A stretch of DNA of 64,000 bases from Ophiodon elongatus. Its lineage: Eukaryota; Chordata; Actinopteri; Perciformes; Hexagrammidae. Below the pieces are notes generated by a model that saw nothing but the letters and a program-made list of their open reading frames with translations, did no database searches and was not told the DNA's origin. Numbering within the stretch: the first letter of the stretch is position 1; each line of letters opens with the position of its first letter. The DNA is taken from positions 879,001-943,000 of the forward strand of contig JACSYO010001818.1 in NCBI GenBank assembly GCA_016806645.1. The letters are read 5' to 3'. Both the position numbers and the translations under genes were made by a program. Of the stretch, positions 49,851 to 60,855 are shown in pieces.

Positions 49851-52175
49851 CGACTTAAGTTGAACACAATTTACATTGCATTATCAAAAGCATTAGTTTA
49901 AAAAATTATTTCCTCTCTTCATTTTACTAAAGCATGAAATTGAATTTGAGCAGATGGGAAAATTGTGAAAAATAGTCCATGATCCAATTTTATTTTGTTT
50001 TGGCCTTGTCACAATGCAGTTGTGAGTAAGAATCAGGAAAGGTTTAAACCCAGTAATGTTAGCTCAAAGGCTAACTCATTAGCGCAAAGCACACCCACTG
50101 AAGCCAATTCTAAATGGAAATGACAAAAAAGTCATTTATTGAAGGCTGTTTTCTCTGAGTTTTAATGGTTGTGGCTTTTAACAACGTTGCTTATTCATTC
50201 TTATATTACTAAAATAAGCTAAGAGACCTTGTAGTGAACGCAGCGAGCTCACCACCTGCCGATCTCCCAGCAGGAGATGTATGCCTGCCGCCTCCGCGTT
50301 CCTATTAGTGACGCATTTGCAAACGGAGATAAAAGCCGGTGTGTAGTTCATGGGGGGTGGGGTACCTAGTGGGCAGTTGATTTGCAGAGACAATGTGTGT
50401 TGATTACAAACATCCTTTTTGTGACTCTAAGCTTTATTTACCTCGCCCACCTAGAAAAGGACAGGCGCTTGACCACTTGCCCAATGCTATCCGTCTTGTT
50501 CTAATCCGCTTGTCCTCGTATCACCTCCTCTGTCAATAGTTGGCATCGCCGTCAGCAAACCTTAATGACACACTCTGTAACAAAGCAACGGGGTTAACAA
50601 TTCAGCCTCGGAGTTTGTCTTTTCTTAGTTCAAACCAGAGCAGCGGGAGCCAAGAGCACTATCCGAGTCTGCACTGCACACCCTGTAGTAGCAGGTAAAT
50701 CACGATTCCCCCTACTGTCAGTTTGGGTTCACAGTCAAGCTGAGTGCTGACACGTTCTCCACATTCACAGCTTTTATTGTAATGTACATTCATTAAGTTC
50801 AGATCAGAGAACAGCGGCAGCTCGGAGTCAAACAACAGGAAGTGGGCATCACTTTAGAGCCGTTCTACCTTCAGGCTCCTCTTCCTTTTTTCGAAAGTGT
50901 GCGCCTCTGTGTACAATATGTCACAGATTATCCACAGCATCTGACAGGGAAGAATCCATAATTCAGATCCTGGGTGCCCATCTGAAGTCGATGTTCCCTT
51001 TTTAATCACAACCTTTCATCGGAGCAATATCTGTTGCGTCATAGACTTTGCTGGCTGTGTTTGCGCTGGGGAGAGTCGAGTCAGTGTGGTGCTTCTACAT
51101 CGCCTCAGGCCAGTTTTGTCTCTACAGCTAAGCCTTCTATATCTTCAGGGGGGAAAAGTTCAGCGACGAACGGAGAGGCAACCTTCGTTCAGTAGGACAC
51201 GCGGCTAATTCATTTTTCATCATCACTGCAATGTATTCAAAGTAATACACCATTTCGGGGAGTGCATGTGCTCGATGATACGCAGGCTTCCGAACAAAAT
51301 TGGACTGATGAAGCCATTTCTTGTTCGTCTACAATCCAGACTTTCCTGAATCAGAGTTTGATGGAAATATTGTAATAAGAGGTAACGCAGGGTTACAACA
51401 ACATCCCAGAAGGGAAAGTTTTTTTTTCTTTTTTTTCTGCAGGACATTTTTTAGAAAGAAAAAGCCAACACGGCCTGTGAAAAGTCGCTTATGAGTAGCC
51501 AATTGATTTGTGACTGAAACCGACTTTTCAGGTCACAAGTTGGATTCTCGAACTCACAGATTTGTCCATCAGCTGCTTGGGCACGGTGTGTCGAACACGG
51601 CGGTTTACACGGGACACGTTTGAGCCTCGACGCTCTGAGCGCCGCTAGATGACCACACAGCGGTGACTGTGACTGACTGCATCACGTGTAGACACGGAGG
51701 GCTGACACTGCTGCAGCTCTGCTTTTGTTGTGCTTTCACGAAGCAGCATCTGCTCTAAACAAGTTGGACATTGAATGGGTTATGTAAAAAAAGAAAAAAA
51801 CACAAGATGAGGCCAAAGAGAACCAAGTGAGACAGGAGGAAACTGGCAGACCCTCACTGAGAGAAGAGTCGCCACAAAAACAGTGTCGAAGCAGCAGAAG
51901 ACACAGGGTCAGCAACTAGTCTTAGCCCTACATGCCAGAGAACCGTCTGCCCGGATGACAGCAGTTGCCTGTGCACCGATTTCGCTCCACAGCCGCCTTG
52001 GGGCAACAGGGCTGCTTCATTTCATCTCTGTGGCTGCCTGTCTTTCACTGCTCCAGAATGAGATCAGGCGTGCCTCTCGACTCTGAATAGCTGTATCTGT
52101 CAAAACTTCAGATGTCGAAGCATTGATAAAAGATAGCTGAGCACTGGATTATCAGGATGAAGAGAAAGAAAGATG
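49851..52175. other. Putative cdh12 intron 1, no gene
   Basis: Mixed sequence with a raised CpG level around 51530-51680. No exon, RNA gene or named repeat was recognised. Confidence 0.5.
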
Positions 52176-52357
52176 GTAAGTGGACGTGCATTTATATAGC
52201 GCTTTTCTTGTCTTCCTGAGCACTCAAAGCACTTTACAGTATATGTCAACATTCACCCATTCGCACACTCATACACCAATGGGAGGAGCCGGGGATCAAA
52301 CTACTGATCTTCCGATTAGTGGACAAGCCGCTCTACCTCTGAGCCACAGCAGCCCCA
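52176..52357 (+). repeat. Dispersed fish repeat ('tatatagcgctttt ... gagccacagc' family)
   Basis: It begins gtaagtggacgtgcatttat and continues atagcgcttttcttgtctt, cactcaaagcactttacag, cattcacccattcgcacact, ggggatcaaactactgatct, and ends gccgctctacctctgagcca plus cagcagcccc. This is a very common teleost dispersed sequence. Compared with the longer copies I remember, the part between caccaatggg and gagccgggg is shortened. A 19-base T run follows at 52366-52384. It has no coding function; the frame at 52180-52401 is an artefact of it. Confidence 0.72.
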
Positions 52358-52384
52358 AAGACTTCTTTTTTTTTTTTTTTTTTT

Positions 52385-54689
52385 ACTGTTTTTGGGTTTG
52401 AATAATGTAAGGTAGAAAATAATCAGGTCTGAATAAACTAGTAGTTTATTTGAAAAAGAAGAAGGTGGTGGATTTTCTTAACCAGTTTAAACACATTATA
52501 ATATCGATGGCCGAAGAGCAAAACCTCCTCTCTGAAAAATGCATTTTTTGAGAATATTAAAATACTTGTTGTTTTCTTGTAGAATGCTATTTGTTAAGGG
52601 TACACAATACATAATACAAAAGAAAAAAAAAAAGAAAAAGAAAAAGATACATAGATAGGAAGTTATTCCCCACTTTCCTGGATAATTTTGCAGATAGGAG
52701 GTTTTGCACTTTGGCCATCGATATGCAACAGAAGTTATAGTAATACCCCCCCAGTGCATATGCTGCATCGGCAGCATATGCACTGAATTGGTTTGGGTTT
52801 AGGTTGACACTTTTGTATCCTGCAGAAAGGTGTCAAAGTGAAAATATAGCGGTGATTGAGTGACATACATTTCATAGAATAAATATAAAGAGACAAGTTG
52901 ACACCTTTTGTGCTTCTGCTGTGACAAACCTAACCTTGTCCTTTTTGCTTTCATTGCCAGGCTCTGCTTTCTGACAGTCGCTCGTCACAATATTTCCATT
53001 GTGAACACAGTGCACATCAAACTCAAATGTCTCTGAGTCCCCGTCTGTCCTTCGATTTTTCTAGACAGCCTTTCATCCGATCCACTTCACACTTTGTCTT
53101 CGATGTTCTTCTAAGCTTTTGCACCCAAATGACACGTATACTTAAGCCATCACAGCTGGGGTCATGGCAGGTGTATTGCTCAGGACCCTAGGAAGCGCAG
53201 TGTCGAGCGTGTCGTTCTTAAGATGAGCGCTTCTCGAGAAAGCTTGAAGCAGAAATACCGAAGGCCAAGCAATCAACCTGTTCCAAATGGGGACTTTTGA
53301 ATGGGCACTGCACTATTAGTAGTTCCTGAAACTGGGGAGGTTGTGACATTTCTTCAGGTGACATTTCTTCAGGCCAAATCCAGATCCGAGTTATCCGAAC
53401 ATTGGGTGTCAATCGTTTCCGAGTCTGATCAGGTACTTAACCTAAATGTTGGTGAAATGTGTATTTTACACATTGGAACATCTGTACACTACTTGATTTG
53501 GCACAGCTTATGTTTCACAAGCTACTTCACGTTAGGGGCGCAATGGATCCTCACGCTCACTGTTTGGATTATATCATGGCTTTGAGTAATCAATCAGATC
53601 AGAAGAAGAACAGAAAAGGAAAAAAATGACCGTTTGAACTTTTGTTTTGTTACAGCAGCTGGTGTACAAGGGTTTTTTTTCACCAACGTCTGCATTTATG
53701 TGAACTATGTTGTCAACATCCTCGCAGACTGAGGACAGTCCACCCCCGTTAACCGTCGCACTGATAAAAGGGGGCTGCTTTGCTCCCTGCAGGAGAGAAG
53801 GGTGGATGCAGCGAGCAATGCGGGGGCGGGATGCTGGCGCAGGGTGCTGGCACGTCCAGTGAGAACTGCAAAAATATTTTCAGTTCATTATGAAACTATG
53901 GCGACATAAAAATGGCTTTGGCGGGCCAGCAGCGTCCTGATTTTCCGATGGGAAACACTAGTAAGGGAGAGGACTAACAAATCATCTCCACCACCCACTT
54001 TGAGAGCAAGTAATAGCCAGTGGTTAGCGTGGAGTAAGCAACCACATTCTGTAAAAACTGCTAAGTGCTAAGGAAAAGCAACAAAAGAAACCTCAATTCT
54101 TGAATATGAAGGCCCACATATGCCCCAAACTCGTGTGACCAACTCCAATGAAATCCCTCTGGAAGTTGGTGGCGTAAAGAAGTGGGCCCTGGAGTAATTA
54201 GATCTACAAAAAAATACTGTAGTTGTACAATGGTGTGACAGAGTGGAGGTTCTTCCCTCACAAGACAGAGAGCAGCTTACAGAGAGCACTTCAACCCAAG
54301 TTGAATCGTATCCTGCCGTCAACTTACTAATGGAATTAACGTTTATTATGGACAGTAAATGTGCTTTTATTTAAAATCAGCAAAAGAGATGATGGGTGCC
54401 AGCTACGAATGAGAGGTTGCCACCTAAATGGTTTGTAGAGTGCTCTTTGCTAATGAGGTAGAGTTTGAGTTAGAGCTAAGCGAATCAGTGTGGCGTTTGC
54501 CAATTTGGTTGCCAGGAATCAGAGTCATTCGCACTGGTGCGCACAAATACATCCACATTTACAGGCTAGTTTTCACCCTGCATGCACCTGAAATTCGACA
54601 CTGGGGAGCCTGAATGTGGTAAAGTACAGCTGCGCTACATCACTAGTGACTGAAACACAGTAGAGTAGAAAATAGAATTTTGATCGATA
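52385..54689. other. Putative cdh12 intron 1, no gene
   Basis: It contains a perfect 15-bp hairpin at 52752-52785 and a 15-bp tandem duplication (gtgacatttcttcag, 53343-53372). No exon is recognised. Confidence 0.5.
52752..52785. repeat. Perfect 15-bp inverted repeat with 4-base loop
   Basis: The arm cagtgcatatgctgc (52752-52766), loop atcg and arm gcagcatatgcactg (52771-52785) match without error. The stem is too short for a usual microRNA precursor. It may be an insertion scar or a cruciform-forming site. Confidence 0.9.
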
Positions 54690-54805
54690 CTCCATCCATC
54701 CATCGTCGAGTCGAGGTCTCGGGGGCAGCAGGCTTAGCAGAGTACTCCAGATATCCCTCTCCCCTCAACACTTTCCGGTTCTTCCTGGGAAGTATGCCTG
54801 AGTAT
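54690..54805 (+). repeat. Probable fish LINE-derived fragment
   Basis: The string ccatccatccatcgtcga, then cgggggcagcaggcttagca, then gagtactccagatatccctc and cacttt..ttcttcctgg, follows the word order of a LINE fragment abundant in teleosts (ccatccatc...gggggcagcagtctaagcag...cagacttccctctcc). It is only about 115 bp and diverged. The assignment is from memory and the family name is uncertain. Confidence 0.45.
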
Positions 54806-57800
54806 CCTTAGTTGATACTGATCATCTAAAATAAGCCCAGATCGGAGTAACATCTCATCCCAGAAATAAGATCCACTATGTCAAACAGAGAAGGACTTTT
54901 TTCAGAAGATCTAGCAACATGTCGTTGAAAATTTTTATTTGATTGGATCCTATTGTGAATTGGTAATGGTCCAACAGGTTTAATGTGTCATGTTTCAATA
55001 TATTTTGCCTTATGTGATAAATTACGTGTAATGTTTCATCTTTTGTGTTACCGCCAATGTTTTTTTCTTTTATTTAAATGTTTTTTCTTGTTTATTTTGA
55101 TGTATTTCTATACCGTTCTACACAATATAATTAGTGGTGATTAAATGTTTGTGTATTATATTAACTTAACTACTTCAAGCAATTTTTCTTTTCTTCTTTT
55201 TTTGACAAAAACTGATTTTTCTTTAGGTTAACATATCTGTCGTCCAACACCTTCCAATATTAAATGTGTAAAACTGCACTTCAAAAGCAGCTTCCCACAA
55301 CACGACCAAAACCCTCTGCAAAGTCTTTTTCCAGTCTTGGTTCTGCCGACGCAGCAATTTTGAATAAGGCACATTTATCACAGAAATAGCCTTGGCAACG
55401 GGAGTAGTTGCCATTTGTCACTATTAATAGAATGTGTTTGGCTTACTGTCTTAGTGTTCTAATGAACTCAATGAAAGATCGAGGTGCTCTTCCGCAGGAC
55501 AAGTCTATGGTTAAAAAAAACATAATAACGGCATTCAATAGGGCTATCATTTCTTTAAAATGTTTTCATTTATGGCTGAATCAGGTTTTCAGCAAGACAG
55601 TTCATTCTAAGTGGTCTGCTGGTGTACAAAACCCCTGTAGTTTGTAAACTAAGATGCACAAGGAGTGGACAAAAAAAAGAAACTCTCTTTACCCTAAAAA
55701 ATATTAGACTTTTCATCAACGCAGTCTTACTTAAACCCAAATAATTAGAAACCACATTTGGGTGGGAACATTATCATTAACTTTTAATTGAAATTGCTTC
55801 ACTGATACACCGAGCGGCGACTCTACCTGAGCAAAATCTCATAATACCGCTGGTGTCAGTGCCCACAGCATGTCATATCCACCACCAACTTTAACAACTG
55901 CCCGGATATAATGTGAGGGGAAGGCATCACTCGGCTCTCCCCAAACATAATGTGCGTGGGATGCAAGAAAAAGTAGGGAAGACAACTCATCACATCATAT
56001 TAATGTTCCCATTGTTCAGGGAACCAAGCCCTGTGCTGCTCACAGCTTTGTGCACAAGCCTTGCATCCAAGCAGCTCTCCGATGAATACCATAAAGAAAA
56101 TGAGACAACCGCCAAGTATCGACTGCAGTGCTTCGCATCTAACAGGCGTCATTGTTTCACACCTGCACAGGGATTTTTTTTCTCTTTCTGCAGAGCCAAC
56201 AGAAGGGTTGAGGCCAAACTGCGTCGTAAATGTATCCGAGTAACTAACGGATCCATTTCATTCGCTATTACTTTGGTTGTGCTATAACCTACGCATGAGG
56301 AGTTCTTTGATAATTTAGCTTGACTGGCCAGCTGTGTTGTTACTCCCATTTTCATTACATTGCTTCCACCTACACTTCTCTCCTCCCACTCTTCCCCCGA
56401 AAGGGCTCCAAATGATATTACAGTCTTCTTTGGCCTGAGCCGTGCAAAAACAATGTCTTCACAGTGATTTCCCCTGATTGACTAGACACCTTTTTTTTCT
56501 TCTTTCCTTTGTCTCATCAGCCTCAGCATACATATTTTCTCATCAGTCAAGAGTGTTGTTCCATTTCAGTCACTGTTTTGATCATTGTGGTGACAGCGCT
56601 GACCTCGACACATCTGTTATGATGATAGGAGCCTTCACTGTTATTACAATCAGGTAGGAAAACAATATAATCTGCGTTTATATGCTGCAGCTCCTTTGGT
56701 GCATGTGCAGGGAGACATTAATAAACTTAAAGTCTTTTGCCAGTCGTTTCTACTTTGATTGTTGCCAAGCATATCTCGTGTTTACGACAGCCGTACTCAG
56801 ACACGTGAATGCAAACAGAGGCAACATCATACAACGAGACACTTCTATATATTTTTTTGCATTTCTTCTCCATCATTTTATTTCAGAAGAAAAGCCCCAA
56901 ATTTGTTGGTAAAATATATAATAATGACATATTTCGCATGGTCCAATTTCATTAAAAAGGAAAATTACTATAATTGTGCCGTTCAAATAATGTCTGATTT
57001 GCATTCACCAATATTGATCCAATGCTTATATTTGCCTCAATTGATCACTTTTCAATCATGCAAACCATTGTCCCACAGGTTACTATTCTCAGTTTCTGTT
57101 ACTTCTAATGTTATCACTCTGTTGAATTGTATTACTGATGGATGACCACATTTTTGTAGAGACAAAACAACAAATGGTAGACAACAGTATTTAATATAGT
57201 TTAAGTGTAATCTAAGTCTTTAAATCATTGCCTGCAAATGATGGAGGCATATTATCTCGGGCTGTCCTCTCTCAGTCTCATCTCTGCCCACATATCTACC
57301 AGGAAATGAAAGAGCACGCAAAACAAGAACTCGATCCAGGTGACTCATTTCTCCCCTCCATTCCAGAAGTCAATGCCCACTTATTTGTTTGTCATGTTTA
57401 TGGCAGCCTTGACGACTAATAACTTTCTGTGGGAGCCTCCTGTGGGTGGTAATCTGCTCTGGCAGATCGGCTGGCCATATGCTCTTTGGTTATTGAAGGT
57501 GATGTGTGAGAGCGCTGTCAGCCCACTGCGCCGCGTTGTCTGAAGTAGACACGCGGGTCAAGGCTCGCAAACCGAAGCCCCGACACATGCTAATGAACTC
57601 ATCTTATAAAATATGCATCGAGTCCTCCCAGGGCCGTGCAGCGGCAGAGGCGTGATTTTGCAGGAATTATGGGAACAGTCATTTTCCATTATGTCGACGC
57701 TAAATGAGGAGTGACCTGCGGGAGAAGGCATGTCTGACCCGTGTCAAGACAGTTCCTGCCAATTTTGCACGGGGAACTTTGCAGATCAGTTTTGACTTTT

Positions 57801-60441
57801 AAGATAGCGTGGTGACAGAGGGAATAAATGGATCGAGGTGTGCGGCTAACCTTGTTGAAGTAATCTCCCTCTGAAGACGATGTTCCAAGTCAGTATAATT
57901 AATCAAAGACAATGATGTCAATGAGGGCCCCGGTTATGAAATTAGAGGCACGCTGTCTTCCATTACTGTGCAGCTTATAAGTGCATTATGCGGGAGAGAG
58001 GAACAATAAACCAGGTGTGGAAACCATTAACCCTTCTTCATTCCAACCGTTTGTGGTTCCCTCCTCTTGTTTTCCAGCACGATTAAGTGTCTCGTGACAA
58101 GGCCAGCGCCGACTGCCTGGGTGTTGATGTGGTAGTCTGGCGTGAAAACAAGGCGGGAACAGCAACGGCGCAGTAGTTGTTTGCTCCATAATGAATGAGG
58201 CTTCACAAATTAGGTTATTTCTGCAATATGTCTTTGCATATTAGTCTCTGTAATGAATGATTGTTAATTAATAGATCACACTTAAGGCCTTTTAATGATA
58301 AAAAATGTGCCGCCTGTCCTAGCGTAACTCAACCAACATAGGTTAGGTAAACAACTTACCAACACACATTGTAGATTTAGCAGTTTATTAGATTTATCTA
58401 CACTCACGGCTTTCAAATGTCGCAGTGTGTAGAGTAACCTAATCTACCGAGATCGACTTTTGTAATCCTGTTTTTCAGTTTATTTATCGAATTGCTGTTG
58501 TTGTGCTTACACATACTACTAACATGACAAGTTAAATAGTACCTGCATTTCCCATTTGTTTGTATTCAAGAACAATGGATGCTCTGTAGTGTGCCACAGA
58601 GGATGTTTTAAGACTGATCCGAGATCAACTTGATCTACTTGTATCGTTCTAAAATGGAAATCTACAGCATAAACAAGTGATTGAGTTGTTTCAAACTTTT
58701 CAGAATATATTCTTCAATTGTGCTTTACTCATGCATCCCAAATTGGACTCAACGGAATGACAGCAACATCCATCTCATAGCTCATTGGTACTTGGAGACT
58801 TGAACAAAGCACACTGGAAGAAAACAAATTAAATGTGCTTGTCTGTGAGCTGGATTATATATTAGTAATCTTCTGTTTGAGTTGCCTCTTTCATGGAACG
58901 CGTGTTCTGTTCGAATGACATGCTGCGGCAACCAAGACAATCTCCCGTGGCCGCCGGTTGTCAAATCTGTTGTGCTCTTCGCCGGAGTGATGTCTGAGAG
59001 AAAAGCGAAAGCACCTTAAAGAAATCACTGCGAGCGCGCTGCTTTGCTCTGACATCCCCATACAGTACACATGTCGGTTTGATGTATGAACTGCCAATGC
59101 ATCATGCTATATCTTCTGATGCTGACAGCTGCACATTTGTGTCAAGTTTCTTTGAGAAAGGGTTTCTTTCGTCATTCACGGGGGCTTTCTGTTGGGTATG
59201 ATTAAAAGCATTAGGGCAAACGTTAGCGAAGCAAAAACATAAAAGCTCCTCAGCACCCTCTCATTAAAGTGTCATTAAATAATATATGACTTTCGACCTC
59301 TCTGGGCAATCAAGGAACTGCAGTAACACTGACAGGGCTGCGGCACAGTGCGGTGGCCTATAATTGACGGTCAAAATAAAGTCACGGTTTCCACTGCAGA
59401 GACAAGTAATCTAGCTAATTAGAGGATAACACCCAAAGAACTGTGCGGTACACTTGTGTTTATGATTGAGAATTCAAGTACGGCGAAAACCATAGTCGTC
59501 TGTAAAAGTCAAATGAATCACTATAAGCAGAAAATGATTATAATTTTTTGTTGTTGCTGTTGTTGTTTTCCCTTTAGGCATATTTCTCATACAGATAACC
59601 ATCTAATTGACATTAATGTATTATTTACATTTACAAAAAAATGCTTTGCTATTAATTGGCTTGCTGCCCGCTCTTGTGCCGTGTCCCTCACCAAGGGCTC
59701 ACTTGGGGTGAGGCATTTTTTTAAAATTCTGGCTCTGTGTCCCTGCAGTGTGGGTGGTGCATGTAGATGAATAGCGAGCCTTTTTTGCCAGGGGTTCCTC
59801 GCTTGCCCAGTTAGTGGCACAGAGTGAGGCGCCACGTAGCCAAGCGTCATACTGCCGCAGGTGCTTTTCCCCCCCGGCGCACATCCGTTTTTACAGTGAG
59901 AGAAGATGGCTCTTTTTACTGTCATGATTTCAGTGTCCACGTAGCAACAGCCTCTGCTTGCCAGCCGGGAAATGGGCAGGAAGCAGACGGGTTATTGCGA
60001 GGCAAAGTATCAAGGGAGTAAAGTAAAAAAGAAAAATTGAGCTGACATTAGAAGACCGTAGTTTTTTTAAATGTTGTCATGTATAAAAAGACCCAAACTG
60101 AACACTGCAAGCAGACTACTTGATTGTATGAGCATATTATAACAAGAGCATTTGTATAGGAATGATTCTGTGCAGTTGATCACTGTAAGTGGTTTACACT
60201 GAACAATCAGTCGTCAGCGAGCAGGTAAAAACTAAAGCAGGTGGGAGCTGGAAGCAAATACTATGAGCAAGAAAGTCATTGATATGACCAACAACCACAG
60301 CAACTATATGGTGACCATGTGTACTATTGGACAGTCCTGGACTGTCTGTAATCAGAGTAATAACATTGTATCATTAATATACCGTGGGTGATGGGCAAAA
60401 AGCTAACCTTTTTAACTATGTATTTGCTTTGTTTCCTTCAG
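54806..60441. other. Distal part of putative cdh12 intron 1, ending at the coding-exon acceptor
   Basis: It is repeat-poor overall. The part at 57640-58020 is free of simple repeats, carries many homeodomain-type ATTA/TAAT sites (such as tataattaatcaaag), and is a candidate regulatory element. A short TTG/CTG run lies at 59548-59568. The last 20 bases are the pyrimidine-rich acceptor of the coding exon. Confidence 0.5.
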
Positions 60442-60609
60442 GTGATGAGCTCCATATATCTCTGAGTGGGATCCTGACAGACCTGAGGAAAACTGCTTTT
60501 TGGGCACCGGCTCACCCATTCCCCATACCCACCTACACAAGTCGTTTCAGCGTGGCTTAGCTCTCATCACTGGACTTTAACTTGGGGGACTGAACCTCAC
60601 AGATCGCCA
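60442..60609 (+). other. cdh12: 5'UTR part of the first cdh12 coding exon, with upstream ORF
   Basis: A polypyrimidine tract (ttgctttgtttccttcag) ends in AG at 60440-60441, giving an acceptor whose exon runs on into the cadherin start codon. The 168 transcribed bases hold one upstream ATG, at 60445, which opens a six-codon ORF ending at TGA 60463-60465. This small ORF is in frame with the cadherin ORF and has G at -3, a better context than the main ATG. No other ATG lies between them. An acceptor ahead of the start codon implies at least one non-coding exon further upstream. Confidence 0.75.
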
Positions 60610-60855
60610 ATGCTAACAAGGAACTGCCTGCTGCTGTTCCTTTGGATTCTTGTCGACGAAGGCTCAGTCTCTTCTTTACGTCCACCTTCGCTGGCACTGG
60701 GACGGAGCAGGGCGGCGCGGGAGCACGCCAGAGGCTTGGTGGGCCCGATGCGGAATGTGGCGAATGGATTTCAACGAGTCAAAAGGGGCTGGGTGTGGAA
60801 CCAGTTCTTTGTACTTGAGGAGTACATGGGGTCGGACCCGCAGTACGTGGGCAAG
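60610..60855 (+). CDS. cdh12: Cadherin-12-like type II cadherin, first coding exon (partial)
   Basis: This is the first coding exon of a calcium-dependent cell-adhesion receptor of the type II classical cadherin family. These are single-pass membrane proteins that act at cell contacts, mostly between neurons for cadherin-12. The 82 codons show a hydrophobic signal peptide (about residues 1-20, core LLLFLWILV) and a short prodomain. A furin-type site RVKR lies at 56-59, so the mature protein would start at G60. The mature N-terminus GWVWNQFFVLEE carries W61 and W63 (mature W2 and W4), the type II strand-swap tryptophans, and a glutamate at mature position 11, a calcium ligand in this family. 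The exon stops after YVGK at an AAG|gtaaaa donor in phase 0, where I recall cadherin genes having a junction. MLTRNCL at the start and EEYMGSDPQYVGK match my recollection of cadherin-12 better than cadherin-18, whose signal region differs. ATG 60610 is the only ATG in the exon open into this frame, and an in-frame TGA lies at 60463. Its context is weak (C at -3 and +4). The remaining domains are outside the window. Confidence 0.88.

Noticed and set aside
52752..52785. Hairpin as a microRNA precursor
   Set aside because: The stem is only 15 bp with a 4-base loop and no flanking pairing, well short of a usual pre-miRNA.
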